Positions 44,790 to 57,380 of a stretch of DNA of 64,000 nt are shown here, in pieces. The position numbers were made by a program, and so were the translations under genes. The notes under the pieces are model-generated. The model did no database searches. It was not told where the DNA came from and saw nothing but the letters and a program-made list of their open reading frames with translations. The stretch comes from Phytophthora sp. 'mugwort' (taxonomy: Eukaryota > Oomycota > Peronosporomycetes > Peronosporales > Peronosporaceae): contig JAUCEF010000012.1 in NCBI GenBank assembly GCA_033558025.1, forward strand, positions 930,001 through 994,000, in the 5' to 3' direction. Position 1 is the stretch's first letter, and each line of letters starts with the position of its first letter.

Positions 44790-46247
44790 AAAAATACGGC
44801 TTCCTCTTCGTAATTCATTGCTGCTGCAAACCTTGAGAATAAAAACGCTGTCGCTACCTGACAGCTGTTTCCACAGAGTAAGGGTGGCAGTTGTCCGTCG
44901 GTGTAAAAATTCTGTGCCCCCTGGTAAACTTGATTTGCCAACGAGCTCTAAAAGCTCAAGAGCTGTGCTCGCCTGATTTGACAGCTCGCCTGTTTTTGCT
45001 GCGAACGAAGCTCCCTCCGAGCTCGTGGGATGCTGGGATACGATATCCAGCCAATTAGTCGATAGCGACGACCAATTCCCACATACTTAATAGGATGTAC
45101 TCGGTAAGTTAAATACGTCTTGCTGCCATTTTTTTTTACTATCGGATTACATTAAAGGAAGGCAAATGGAAGCGTGTTGACGCGTATACCGAACTAGCCG
45201 CTAGGCCGCCGAGCATGAAACTTGGACGCCAACTACATGGGTACGTCTACAGACAACAACTACAAAAGCCCGCAACGAAAAACTCGGCGGTTTGCTAATC
45301 CATGTCCACAACTCTGATAGCAAAATCCAGTTTATAAATTAGCCAATAGAGTGCTGGAGCACGTATTTTAAACCAACCAAGAACGAGATTTATTTAATTA
45401 TCTAACAAGTCAGTACTTTTGTTGTCCGACTGGACGTTTTATTTGTGTTTCTTTGTCATCTTGATAGTATTTCAGCCAACCCAATCCTGACTTTAGTCAG
45501 TGCCAACGTTTTTTGTCGGGTGTAGTAGGTGAACTAGACTATGTAGGATGGTCGCTGCAGGTGCTTTAGTCGTTGTCAGTAATAGCTGCATATTCCATTT
45601 CGTTATCGTCGTGTGTGTTGGGCTAACTTACACATGTCGTATTGTTTCTTTCCTATCCGATTTACATTAGGGAAGGTGAATGGGCAAACATTGTAATCTG
45701 GTTAGCGTGCCACGCTCAAACTAGCTTCTTAGTCTTCCGCATCTTCATGCTATTCGTTCACAAGAAAAAGTACAATAGTTTAGTCAAGTCCATCGTCGTT
45801 CATCGAGAAGAAGGATCTTATGTGACGGGGTTACACGAAGGTGGCACGAAGTGTAGCCATTCTAAGTGTCACCTTGGAGTAAGTGGTACTTGGTACCGCT
45901 TGGATTAACAGGATTTCAGTATGTGGCCACATGGCCACTCGATATGCATTTGACTAGGTTTAACTATGGTAGATAATTAGTCATACATTTTTTACACCAC
46001 AGGCGGCATTGCCGAGACTTTAGGGGTTAGGATAACACAGCTATGAATAGGGGAGTCATACGTCTTCCTTTGACGCACTACGCTACGCAGCCCCGCTGCA
46101 TCTTATGCAATCTGTGGTACGCAAATGATGAGCGATCCTTCGAATAGGGTTGCGGCCATTTCCATTGGTTAGAGGTCTTCTCATGTTCACAACTGGCCAG
46201 AACGTCAGCGCCCCCCCCCCCAAAAAAAAATTAATTCCGGCGGGCTT
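44790..46247. other. AT-rich region without recognised gene
   Basis: Contains one copy of a ~200-bp dispersed repeat (45241-45440). The ORF 45642-45908 (+) has no recognisable domain. Nothing else can be supported. Confidence 0.5.
45241..45440 (+). repeat. Copy A of a ~200-bp dispersed repeat
   Basis: Strongly similar in direct orientation to 63600-63795: shared blocks include CATGTCCACAACTC, TAAATTAGCCAATAGA, TGCTGGAGCACGTA and AATTATCTAACAA. The similarity continues weakly into CTGGACGT. Probably the remains of the same transposon family at two sites. Confidence 0.75.
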
Positions 46248-47214
46248 TTACTGTTTTGTACATGCTTCCATTTCAGTATTCGAACATTCATTTAGGGGCG
46301 ATCGAAGCATTATCCTTGTAAATAATTTCGACACTCTGATCCAGGCGACTAAGTACGTAACAGCTACCAACTTCTCGAAGTCGTCGTGCCAGCCTCGCAC
46401 TGTAAGTAAATTCATCTCTGCAAACGTGCCCACTCTTACGACCGCGACTCCCATTTGCTGGCGTCGTGCTGGTTCGGAAACCGTTGTCGATACACATTTA
46501 TCCCGGTGATGCACTTCTTCACATAATTTGCAGGGCATATCGTGATATGCTGTTGAATCTTCCTCTGCAGAATTATAGATGCTTTATTCCACGATTGCGC
46601 CTCAATTTGATCGATGATACCGACTGAGCCATTAATGACGGACACTAGGGTATCCGAACAAAAGCCAGGTCTTTCACGGGAACTAATGTTTCTTATGAAA
46701 GTGCCTTGCTTCAGCATTTGACTGCTCCATCCGTTTTTCTCTCGCTTTGCGTACTTGTTCTTTCTGATATTCGGGCGACCCTCGCTTGTTACGTTCGCAC
46801 CGAGTTTGAGCCGGCGACGCCATCATCTGAGCAGGAAATGGCCTCAGTATTGTTAAGTGCTGAAGCTCGTTTTCGAATCACTATCCAGCCGTGTAAGACT
46901 TCCAACCGATTGCAGTCCTACCCAACTAGTTTTGGCTTCTTGGTCTTGATGGCGCCTTCACCGCAGGATTTCCTCGGCTTGGGCGACTGCTGTCATGTCA
47001 TAGTAGGGGGGACGTCTGATTCAAACGGTGGAGCTTGAGGTTTCGGATGACATCGAAGCGGTACTAACTCGCTCGTTTTTAAGCTAATCCGTCTCGATTG
47101 ATCGTTTGTAGGATCTCCAATTGTCGGTACGGCATCTTGATGTACATATTCACTGAACTCTCGCAGTGCTTCTGCAGTACCGAGAAATGTTCGTAGCTCA
47201 TCGATCGACCACAC
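46248..47214 (-). pseudogene. Decayed minus-strand ORF with gag-like zinc-knuckle remnant
   Basis: Pieces in several frames: 47,214-46,993 (SIDELRTFLGTAEALREFSE, AVPTIGDPTN), 46,717-46,436 and 46,538-46,248. The last begins with CKLCEEVHHRDKC, a CxxC...H...C array close to, but not exactly, the retroviral-type zinc knuckle. No pol follows. A retroelement gag origin is only a suggestion. Confidence 0.35.
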
Positions 47215-47767
47215 GATCAGCCATATCCTCAGCTGTTTCTCACTTTGAATCTCCGTTTAGGGTAGCATGTTGTACGGAACGCATGTGAGACTCTTGAACG
47301 CTGAAAAAATTGAACACGAGATGCCATTGTCGGATTCATCCTCTTCAGGACGTTCGATTCGCACTGAATTGACAAGCGCTGGTGAATGTAGTTCATAGGA
47401 ATTTATTTCCTTTGTTTATCCTTGGTTAGCATACGTCGCATGGTGATAAGGAAGCAGCAATGTTCGCATGAAAAAGAAGCACGAGCAGGTTTGATTCTAC
47501 GTTAAAATTGCCTCACACGATTAATTAGTTGTAAACAGAAGCAACGCCAGCTTTCCAGGTAGTACATACCAAACGTTTACGACTTTTTTTCGGTTGCGGA
47601 TGATTGCAGCTAGGCAATTATCGCACCCTGCAACCACCGGCCTTCGTGGCCGACCGAATCGCCCTTGAGCAACTCGTATTCTTCCACACGATGACTGAAG
47701 CATGCGGACTCACCAGCACGGCGAGACGAAGGAAGATACCCATCTGCACCACGACATTGTCGCGGAC
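47215..47767. other. Non-genic spacer
   Basis: No gene or recognisable element was found in this interval. Confidence 0.4.
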
Positions 47768-48178
47768 CTAAAATTTTGAATCTGGAGGCAGCTCCGCCGT
47801 GGACTGCAAGAAGTACAGAGTTTCAACACATCCATTCCGTTCCATCTCCGGCTTCAAAATTTTCTTAAGGTCGCCCTTCGCGAATGTAATAGCGTAGGTT
47901 ACAAGTGCGTGGCCACAGAGCTGTACAGCTAAACGCACGGTTGTTAGTGTGATTCCCAGGATGAGTGACGTTGCCGCACTCGTACACCGTCCACTTCGCT
48001 GTGCACTTGGACCAATTACGTAATTCAAGAAGGAATGCTTGGGGTCGGGAAGGTCACCTATCGCGTTAAGCTCATCGAGGATGTAATACATGTACCTGAA
48101 CCTTCGTTCATACTCGACCTCATACTGCGCCTTGACCACCATGACCACAGCATCTTTGATCCGGTCAATATCGACCAC
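47768..48178 (-). CDS. Hypothetical ORF, 136 aa
   Basis: An open frame of 136 codons with helical-looking, mildly hydrophobic content (for example DAVVMVVKAQYEVEYERRFR and SLILGITLTTVRLAVQLCGH). No family is recognised. Its position beside a pogo relic makes it likely a transposon fragment rather than a host gene. Confidence 0.25.
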   Translation of the reverse strand: MVDIDRIKDAVVMVVKAQYEVEYERRFRYMYYILDELNAIGDLPDPKHSFLNYVIGPSAQRSGRCTSAATSLILGITLTTVRLAVQLCGHALVTYAITFAKGDLKKILKPEMERNGCVETLYFLQSTAELPPDSKF

Positions 48179-48395
48179 ATTACGACCACCATAATGTGCT
48201 TGGCCATTTCAGTCCGTAGATTTTTTCAGGTGAAAATGGTGCACAGCGGGACGGAATCCAACGACCACATGGCATCTGACGGAAGCATACAAAGCACAGT
48301 CAGATTTGATTGGCTGAAACAACTGCAAAGAAAGTCACCTAAATAATCCGGACGAGCGAGCTTAGAATTAGAGCAAGAAATGAGAAGCGTATTTT

Positions 48396-49527
48396 TTATT
48401 TAATACTCAACGTTGATGGCCTTGTTAAATGCCTTCCGTACAGTATCTTCGCTAATCTCCTCCCACATGCGGATAGTACGCTTAGGTAGCTAGAAATTTG
48501 TCTTTTGTTGTTGCTCCCGTTCTGGTATCTTCTAGCAGCCATGTTGACTTCAACTTGGCCTTCAATGGCCCCATAACGTTTTAAAGGCTGGCACACCAAT
48601 GTTGAATGTTTAGGTAAAGGCTGCAAAAAAGAAAACAGCTCTGCTGCAACGATCTCTTCTGACTCCTCCGAGACGTAGCAATCGAGATTGTCGACGAGGA
48701 GCACGGATGGATCCTTGATTTGCGGCAGTAGCAAGGTGCGAAGAAACTGGCACCAGACTTGGCCATCCATCCAAGCAGGGTTTTGGCTGTAACGCATACA
48801 TGTCTCCTATACAGTACCGCATAACTAAATTAGCAAGATAAAAGATATAGCTACAAAAGCGACGCATCATATTACGTTTTGGGTACGTGGGCACTTCCTC
48901 TGTGGCAATCGTGCCATCCGGTTCCCCACGCATAATGAACATCAGCGGAAGTGTTTTTTTACCTAAAATAAAAACAAGTTAGTTTTAGCACATTTCATAC
49001 TCCATGATTTTAACGTACCGTCACCGAGAACAGAGCACACGACTGTCCTTCTCGCTGAATGCTTTTGAGAGGTTGTAATGTGTGAGGGCTTACCTCGCTC
49101 GCACAGAATTTTTGAGGGAGGGGTTCATAGTATACCCCAGTTTCGTCAAAATTAAAGATGTCTTGGGCGGCATTGAACCGTAGGAATCCTTATACGTTTT
49201 GCTGAAAGCCTGCTGTATAGCTATTAGGTCGTCTAGTTTCGCCTAGACGAGCCAACGCCAAAGTAAGTGACACATGAATCAGTATAAACAACCAATTTGT
49301 CAAAGTACCCAAATCAGAATCGTATCTTTAAGCCATGGGGAGTCCGTTGGACGAAGCCATGGCGATACGAAAAGTGGCGCAGGAGTCGGAGAAGAGATTC
49401 GTACGCCACGTCGCCACTTTTTTTTACTGCTAGTATAGTGCTTACGACGTGCTATAAGAGCATGAGATGCTACAGCATCGACCAACACCAATACGGATGC
49501 CTCAGCATCATCGGGCTCCGTCTCCAT
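48396..49527 (-). pseudogene. pogo/Tigger-type DDE transposase relic 2
   Basis: Minus-strand counterpart of the relic at 43.5-44.8 kb. The N-terminal piece (49,527-49,300) has VLVLVDAVASHALIARRKHY. DDE region: DIFNFDETGVYYEP (around 49,170-49,130, first Asp), FIMRGEPDGTIATEEVPTYP (48,940-48,880), PAWMDGQVWCQFLRTLLLPQ and SVLLVDNLDCYVSEE (48,780-48,660, second Asp). The C-terminal region (CQPLKRYGAIEGQVE) has lost the expected LDVGIMGP motif, so the third Asp is missing. Several frame breaks occur; inactive. Confidence 0.65.
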
Positions 49528-50817
49528 GAGGAGGGGGATTACTGACTGACAGCCTCAGAAATACGCAATTATGGCCGACTCTGGGTTGGTCAAAATCCTA
49601 CTAAATATTAGAATGTGATTGGCTAATATTGCTGAGTGGCCGTTACGGTGTCTGGCCGTTGGATTTTGTCCGTTTGTGTATATTAGCACGGGGTGTAATT
49701 TTGCCAAGTCCTTGAAAGCCATAATAGCTCGAATCCGGCTCCAGGTGGTGTTGTTCGCATTGAAAGACCCGATGGCGTCCATCGTAAATGCGTTATTTTC
49801 ATTTTCGACCAAAGCATGTTGTCGATATTGGCCCTGGAAGCAGCTAAGAAACATTTATACGTCCGGATAGTAAAAACAACCACCAACTGTACCAATTGCA
49901 CGAAGTCATCACCATCTAAATAAACTTGTCACCTATTCAATCAATCGATTGCTAGTAAATTGTCTAACTGGTTATGCCCGAAGCCGTTTCCAATAACCGG
50001 TGATATGCCATGTCTCCATCGGAGGCGCCGTAATGCAGGTGTTGTCAGGGTCGCTGTCCGACCAGTCGATAGCACGCTTAGAAGCTCTGCTGCTGCTAAA
50101 CGCGCTGTAGCTTCATCTCCGATAGTATCAAACACCCCTCGCTACCCCTACGAGGCTCTGCGCCCGTAGAGTCGCTCGTGCAGCGCGGCAGTCGGCGTAC
50201 AGGAGACAAAAAGTTCGTGCGCTGACTCGATCTGGGAGGAGGGGGTGTTATAAAATGGAAGACCACACACCGCGCGCAAATCCCCCTCCATTTATCTGAA
50301 AAGTAGAAAGTAGAAATTTAAATAAATAAAATCTAGTTTTATTCAAATAAATTTAAGCCTTTTATTACCAATCCCGTTTATGCAATAACCGGGGTTAGCA
50401 AAATAAGTGAATAGAGTCATTGATCTCGTAGATGACTATATTACTTATTTTGCTTGATGCATTCCATTTTAAAGCATTTAACCCTTACAGGAGCCCTTTT
50501 TCGCCTTCTACGAGGATATACCCATGTAAAGGTGCATTTTGCCTATGCCCTTGTCCAAATGTCAGCACTTACAGTCTAGCCTAGAATATTAAAAAAAAAT
50601 GCTAAAACATTACGCAAATGTAATATATCCCGAAAATAAATTTGAAAGGGAATATTCCTTTCTTTTAGGCACAATGTATAGGCAATCCTCTCGGTCGTGA
50701 TATCCTGAATTGTGATTCACTCCACGGAGAGATACGAGGAGTACAAGCACAAGGCGGGCCTTTTAACATTAAATTGTTCGGACTTAATAGAATAGGTGGC
50801 ATTTTGCGCTAATAGTG
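49528..50817. other. AT-rich spacer
   Basis: No gene recognised. Small ORFs (49,619-49,870; 49,960-50,169) lack domains. TTAA-CCCTTACAGGAG near 50,478 resembles a PiggyBac-type end but has no partner. Confidence 0.4.
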
Positions 50818-50821
50818 TTAA

Positions 50822-53800
50822 CCCCTTGCTTACCACAAATCAGGCCCCGAAAACCATCTTATCTTACGTCGTAACTTACTGCCTAATTTAATCAAGATGT
50901 TTGTATTAAGCCGTCTTTTCCAATCGGTTGATCATCAGGATGAGGCCATAAGTTAGTAGAGGTTTCAGGTTTCTACGTCATAAACTTACGACGTAACTGA
51001 TACATTGTTGACTTTGAAGGAGAAAGTTACAACTTAGGCATCTTACGTAATGGGGATCGTATGGCAAAGAGTCCACAAAATGTGGATATAAGAGGAACGA
51101 AACTTCATAAAATGCGCAGCAATCAATATAAACGTCAAAAATGTATTAGCAAGCACATCAAAGGACCGTAATTGTAGGTTCGCAAGCTTCATTTTCTCTC
51201 CTCAGCAAAAATTTCTTGGCGTGTCTTCTTGCGCACCCCAGCGGCCTTGGGGCCACGGCGCAGGACAAAGTGTTTACCGAGGTGGCTCGGAATCGACGCT
51301 CCGCACTCAAAGTCATCGTGCCACACTAAAAAGCACGTAGTGTCCGTATTCCTACGCGCCTTGGGACACAGGAGCACTTCGCGTCGCCTTGTGAACAGTC
51401 TTCGCAGTAGTAGGTCGTCTGGAAGCTCTTCTTCTGCTCGCCTCGATAGAGTGAGCACACCTTGTAGGCACGCTGACGCCGCTTCTGCACGCCTGATAAT
51501 ATTACCCAATCGTCGAGCTGCTTGTGCATGTGCGACGTTTTGCGGCGGTGCTTGCATGTCATCGGAGACGAAGACGGCGCAGCTGTCTTGACGTCTTCGT
51601 CCGTAAGCTGCAGAAGCTGCTTGTGCAGCATTTTGAACCACTCTAAGCGCTTGACCGGGGTGACTCCGTCGAGTCGACAGGCCTCCTTATGAGAAAGGTA
51701 AGCGTTGACTGATGCTAAGTCAAATAGACCTAGGAATAGTCCCTAATAATACTTGCAGAACCTGAAGGCGGTCTGGACTGAGTAAGTCTGGAGGCGGAGT
51801 TGATCATGTACATCAACTCCGCCCATCCATCATTAATAACCAGTGACCAACTTGGGGCAGCTGAACGTTGACTGCCCCACCGATTTCAGGTTCCTCTTGA
51901 TCGTGTCTTGGCCCATCGACACCCCGGTGGCCAGGTAGTGCACCGACTTGCGGTCCCACCAGTGGCATGCAACCATTGTGGGCACCGCGACCGACATTGA
52001 AAATTTGAAGGAGCCGCGCTGAACAGCACTTGGTCGCGTCTTTCGTTGCCCACGACCTCCTTGTCGAAACCCAGCCTCGAGGTCATGATTGTCCCAATCG
52101 TGAACACCGATATCGACAAAAGCTGGATGGCGAGGGTGACCATCGTGTAAATCTATCAATGACAATAACACGGAACCCAGAGTCGTGTTCACCCAGCACT
52201 GCCTTCAAATTACGAATAACTGTGACTGCTCCTGTCCTGTGATCAAATGCTTGACTTGCCGTTTCATCAACTTGGCGCTTTCCTACATATATCTTGAACC
52301 TAACGTCGTAAGTAACAGCATAAAAAAATAGCAGACCATAAAAGCATATGTTACGACTTAAAAAAAGGAATGCAACACGCACCTGTGGCAATAAGCGGAC
52401 ACTGCATCGCACGTCATGAACATCTCATTACCGTAGCGGTGCGGCTTGTCCGGCATAAACATACGCGTACTGTTGCGCTTAGACGTCGCAGGAAGCACAC
52501 CTTCATCAAAAGCGATGATGTTAGACACCGTCCACGCTGCGAGGAATCGGTCTTGTAACACATCAACAAAGCCTCGCTGCTTCCATTACTTGTCCGTCTT
52601 ATTGGCTGTGTCATTGTTGCAGAATTGTAGGTCGCGTAGAAGAGCAGTGCATCGATTTGACATAAAATTGCCAAAGTGGCCTGCTGAAAGCGCACCGTCG
52701 TCGGTCATAGCCCAATGGTCGAGAAAACACGCGTAGGGTTCAGCATGTGTGCTACTAGTAGCCCCATTACACATATAAGCTCTCGAGGCACGTAGTCAGG
52801 CTCCACACGTAGGCGGCGACGAAAATCTCTCAGCGTTTGCCTGGGTTCAAAGCGTCCTGTTCGTTTCGCGCGCAATGTACCTCCACTGGTACGTCGGTAT
52901 AAAGTAGAACAGTAATTCCAACGGAAAATCTTTCTTGGCACGGATGACTGCATTTGGCCCCGCAACTTGATCTCTCATGCCCGGAAACGCACGCGCATCG
53001 CTCTCGAAGTCGGAAGATGCAGGCGTCCATGCCATCGAACGCAGCGTGTTCTGGTCCATGTCCCCTATAGATAGTGAACCACCTAAACAATCATAAACGC
53101 TGCATTCATGAGAGACATCTCTTCCTCATCCGACGATACGTCCTCATCAATCTGCTTCCGTTCAACACGATCGTCGTAGGATGAGCCAGAGTCATCTGCC
53201 TCCGAACCGACGCTCCCGTACACGTCTGCATTCTACCCGTCTTTCATCCAGTTCACGGCCTCTGTATTAAGACTTTGCGGCAACACTACACTAACAGTGT
53301 AGTTTTGTCGAATTAGTGATTCCGCAGGCTCGGTGGCGGCATCACTTCGCCCCGAGTTTGCTGGTGAAGCAGGCTCAGCAGCGGCATCGGCGACGTGATC
53401 AGATCGTCCCATGGTCGTGGATAGCACCAACGCCTCCTCGTCTGGGCTTCCCCGCTCAGCCCTTCTCGAAGAAGATCATCTATGGTATTCACCGAGAGCG
53501 CAATATCCGTGTCTATCTGCGACGCCCTTACGCTCTCAACCTCTCAAATTTGGATTGCGGACGTTCACCACCTTCCTCGCTTTCGTCGCTCCCGGCCCCG
53601 AACAGCGCTTCAACGGTATTTGCCGAGAGTGCAACAGTCGTGTCTATCTGCGGCGCTGTCACACTCTCCCGCTCTTCGCGCTCTTCATGCCCTTCACGAT
53701 CTCCACGCTCATTACGCACTTCACGTCCTTCGCGCTCTTCAGGATCTTCCCGTTCTTCAGGATCTTCCCACTCTTTAGGATCTCCAGGCCCTTCGGGCTC

Positions 53801-54064
53801 TTCAGGTATAGTCACGTCATAACTGTTCGCGTTGGCGCTAATCAAGCGCACTTCAATCGCATACCTAACAACTGCATGCTCTCCTACATAGTCACACCAT
53901 ACAGGACGTGCTGAATATGAATCAAAACAAGATAATAAAACATCATCCTTACCTATAAACATGTTCACGCCCTCAATGTGTGGGTCCTTCGTAGCGTTCG
54001 GGGAATAGTATGACCGCGAATTGAACAGCTGCATTGGCCTCTTCCGACATTGGTAAGAAAGGGG
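50822..54064 (-). mobile_element. PiggyBac-type DNA transposon 2 (3.2 kb)
   Basis: Flanked by TTAA on both sides (50818-50821 and 54065-54068). Ends are inverted repeats: CCCCTTGCTTACCA (50822-50835) and TGGTAAGAAAGGGG (54051-54064), with two differences. A near full-length but frame-broken transposase lies on the minus strand, starting 30 bp inside the right end. Confidence 0.8.
51189..54034 (-). pseudogene. PiggyBac transposase, frameshifted, with C-terminal Cys-rich domain
   Basis: Starts at 54,034 (MQLFNSRSYYSPNATKDPHI). An acidic repeat region follows (EDPEEREDPEEREG, coded by an imperfect 12-18-bp tandem at ~53,690-53,790). The catalytic region lies across frames: DFPLELLFYFIPTYQWRYIA (~52,920), ELICVMGLLVAHML (~52,770), ALSAGHFGNFMSNR (~52,670), IIAFDEGVLPATSKRN and FMPDKPHRYGNEMFM (52,520-52,410, first Asp). 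At 52,192-51,833 it reads ACHWWDRKSVHYLATG. The C-terminal zinc-type region spans ~51,630-51,190 (CSLYRGEQKKSF, YYCEDCS, CFLVWHDDFECG). At least four frameshifts or stops; inactive. It is more complete than the 30.7-33.1 kb copy, whose termini differ. Confidence 0.75.
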
Positions 54065-54068
54065 TTAA

Positions 54069-54560
54069 AAGAAAATATGCGAAAATTGACTACTGGCTTG
54101 TGCTGGGTATTTAAACATGATGCGATCAAACTAACACTCTGACCACCCATTTTTTCAAAGCACTTACCCATTATGCCGTGTAATTTTAATCCTGTTTGTT
54201 TTAAGGCTATCAAGTTGATCGTATTTGATAGTATCAACTTCACGTGTAATGAAAAACAATATAATATATATAATACAAACCTCAATTGACTTGGGAAAAC
54301 GTAAGAGCCATCCTGCGACGATAAAAAAAGGATTGTGATTGGATGAAATCAGGCAACGCCTCGAGCTCACAACGCATTTTGAGCTGCCGCGGAGCACTTC
54401 GCTCGCCACGGGGACTGAAGGCAGGTACGCAGTCATATACTCGGTGCACTTGTTACTACGCCAGCTAACCCCTTCGACTGTTTGTACATGCACGTCAGCA
54501 ACACATTCGATGGCATTGCCGCGCCGCTAGTGGTGAGCAGCCGCTTTGGGCGACTCGGAG
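54069..54560. other. Spacer between PiggyBac 2 and the Crypton-like relic
   Basis: No coding or element feature recognised. Confidence 0.4.
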
Positions 54561-54899
54561 CCCAGCCATCAGCTCACGAGGGTGAAGCAGATCGGTTGTG
54601 AAGCCCAGATAGAAAAGCGCGTGGGCCACTCAATTTCGGGAGGGTGGCGCCGATGAAGATGTAGAAGCGGCCGTTGAGCTTGGACGTGGTGTCGAAGGCC
54701 ACAGAGCTGGCGACGACAGCAACTCTGGGGAAGAGCTACTACCGTCTTGTGCTGTTGCACTGATAGCCTGTGAAATAGGCGCGCGCGTCAACGAGCGCGC
54801 AGGTGAGAAAGATGATGGAGTTGCAGGTGCGTTGATAACGTTGCTGGGGTTGTCTGACACCGAAGCTTTGCGATTTTTGCGTGATATAGGTGCTGCGTT

Positions 54900-56740
54900 T
54901 CTAGATGATTCCAGGCCACATTTGCTTTGTCGAACAAGTCGCAGGACTGTAGTAAGTCTGAGCTGACCGCTCTACGCTTCCTCTTGCTTGGATTTAATCT
55001 AAGCGTTTCGTACCCCATGTTGAACAGCTGAATCGCGTGGTTTTCGTCGAGTATTACGGACAAAAGTGTTTCGAGCTTTGCTTCAATTCCATTGATTATG
55101 TATCGCAACATGATTGACCATTCTGACAAGGTCGGTTTCTTTTGTGGTGTATCAAGATCATCAGACGAAATTCCTTTGTCCGGGGGGACTTCGGCTGCTG
55201 GTTGCCGAAACACCACAACAGCCAGGCACCCAACGGGTCAATGCTCGGAAATTTGAAAGTCCCGAGGAAGCACATGAAATTTGCCGCCCCGCGCATGATA
55301 GTGGCAGACTGGTTGCTGAAGTGGGGGCAGGTAAATCCTGCGATGCATTGCGGCGGAGACCCGCTTCATCTAGCAGCGCTCGTATTTCATCTCTGAGCAT
55401 ATCTCTTGTAATATTGCCGGCTGCTACCCCTTTCTTCTCCAACACAGCCTCCATCCCTTCCTCTAGCCTGCTGGAGAGCTCATCGATTGATTGCTGTCGT
55501 CGGTCTAGTTTCTTGTACAGCTCTATATAGGGTGGAATTCCACTTGGCTTCATCCAGACGGATTCACCAGCCTCCAAATTTACACTCAGACTGCCGAGGA
55601 CGGATGGACTTGTGAAAAGGGGAGTTGATAGAAACGGATGTATCTGGTAGGTGCTGTTGTAGATATTGTGCGTGATAAACAAGCGATAGGAGACACAGAC
55701 GTAATATCCCAGATAGATTGATTCATCGACAAGGCTGGGAAACATCGTCCGCACACCGAAATCCACGTTACCGTCAGAAATATTGCGAAAATGAGGTGGA
55801 AGTGTAGCAAACTTTGAGTCATTTACAGGTAGACCAGCCACTACACGGCCCAAGAATTGGTCACCGGCGGCTTCATAGCGAAAGTATCGATCCTGAACGC
55901 CGCCAAGGCTCCACCCACAGCGGAGACAGACACTTGCAATTGATGGGCCACCGGTACTACCCCCACATGCAAACGTGGCGACCCCTTTTCGCACCGAGTG
56001 TGTACCATAGCTTTTGGCATAGCCATCCTTCTTCAGGAGTGCAATCAATGCTTTACCAAACCACAATTTCTGATTAGAGCCAGGGAACAATGATCCTGGC
56101 TGCAGCCGAGGATGACACGCGAGATAAATTGCCAGGGCAGTCATCCGAGAGGTCGATGGAATTAGCGGATTTCCATATACATGGCGCGGGTCTCTGGCCG
56201 CGAGCCTTCCAGGTTAGTCATTGTCTTTACAAATATGACACCAACGCTATCATCTTCTCCACGATATGCTGTGTCTGGACAGTTCGCACAGACATTACCC
56301 GGCACATCAAATTCCGCTGCGAAGTCAAAAAGAGATGCGAGAATCCACCATCATTAGCCGCAAAAGTCGAGTTACAGAGAGATTTATAGAGCGAGTAAGT
56401 GAGAGGCTGCTTCCCAGAAGTCTTGGGGGCGCTGTACTGGTCATGCTCAGCCTCAATTCGCTTCATACCAGAAAAAAGCTGGGCCATGTCGTCGCCATAC
56501 TCCGGTGGTAATTTGACTCTTTTCACACGGTAGTGGTCCTTAATAGCGCTGCGATATCCACTCAGCGTGCCTGTCTTCACATAATCGCTTTTATACACAA
56601 GGAACTTCTCAAAAAAACGACGGTGTTAACTCGGCTAGATTGATATCGCCGCTATCATAAAAAAAAAAACTGCCCGTGTTCTTGTCCGTCTTGGAAAGGG
56701 TTTCATTGATCCATTTCTTGATTCCATGCAGACCACTCTT
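54900..56740 (-). pseudogene. Crypton-type tyrosine recombinase relic
   Basis: Minus-strand sequence with the fold order of a tyrosine recombinase. N-terminal SAM-like domain: KKWINETLSKTDKNTG (~56,720, frame broken in a T run) and TLSGYRSAIKDHYRVKRVKL (56,570). Catalytic domain: NLMCRVMSV (~56,300, first Arg), then a one-base frameshift near 56,185, KDGYAKSYGTHSVRKGVATF (HxxR, ~56,000) and RYFRYEAAGDQFLGR (Tyr nucleophile, ~55,880). A coiled-coil stretch (RQQSIDELSSRLEEGMEAVL) and a C-terminal LLWCFGNQQPKSP / LRLNPSKRKRRAVSSD region complete it in shifted frames. All four catalytic-type residues are readable but the ORF is broken in at least three places. Cryptons lack TIRs; borders are not defined. 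Confidence 0.7.
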
Positions 56741-57380
56741 GTACTAGCCCCTCGTTTGTACCGCTACACATGCATCGTGTATTGCTTCGACATCAGTTTG
56801 GCTGGTGATGCGCTCCTAGAAGCTTTCACGGGGCGAGCTTCCATCGCTAATTGTGATCAGTTTTTTGTTTTTCGACTCTGGCCCAATAAGCTGACGCTGT
56901 TATCGTAGGCGGCGACCCCTGACGATTGCTCGGAAATCTGGTTTCCTCGAAAAGGTAAGCCTCAGACGCCGACGATTTGACGGGAAAACCTATATATAAA
57001 TTACGAAAGCGAAGGAATCGTCTGTGACGAAATATTCAAAAAAATAAGGCTGCAATAAATAATAAACCGGCAGTCACCGTCCAGCCACGAATTTTAAACT
57101 GGAACCAGAGCCTCCTGTTTATTCGGGGAGTTCAGTAGTACATATAGTGTTTCAACACTACTGTTTGCCTGGTAAGTAAGCTATAGTTGTTCACATCTCT
57201 ACGACAAACAACGAGTTCACACCGTATTCGCATACGTATGTCCTGTTGGATTAAGCTAGTCCTAGCTACTGTCTATCTAACTCAAAAATCTGTCGCTGTT
57301 CGCCCCTAATAGCTTAATCAGCTCTTTGACTCTAATTTTGCTGCACTACCACGCAACACAGAACAGGAGCGCTGTCATCT
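56741..57380. other. 3' flank of the phosphatidylserine synthase gene
   Basis: AT-rich, no gene recognised. Confidence 0.5.
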
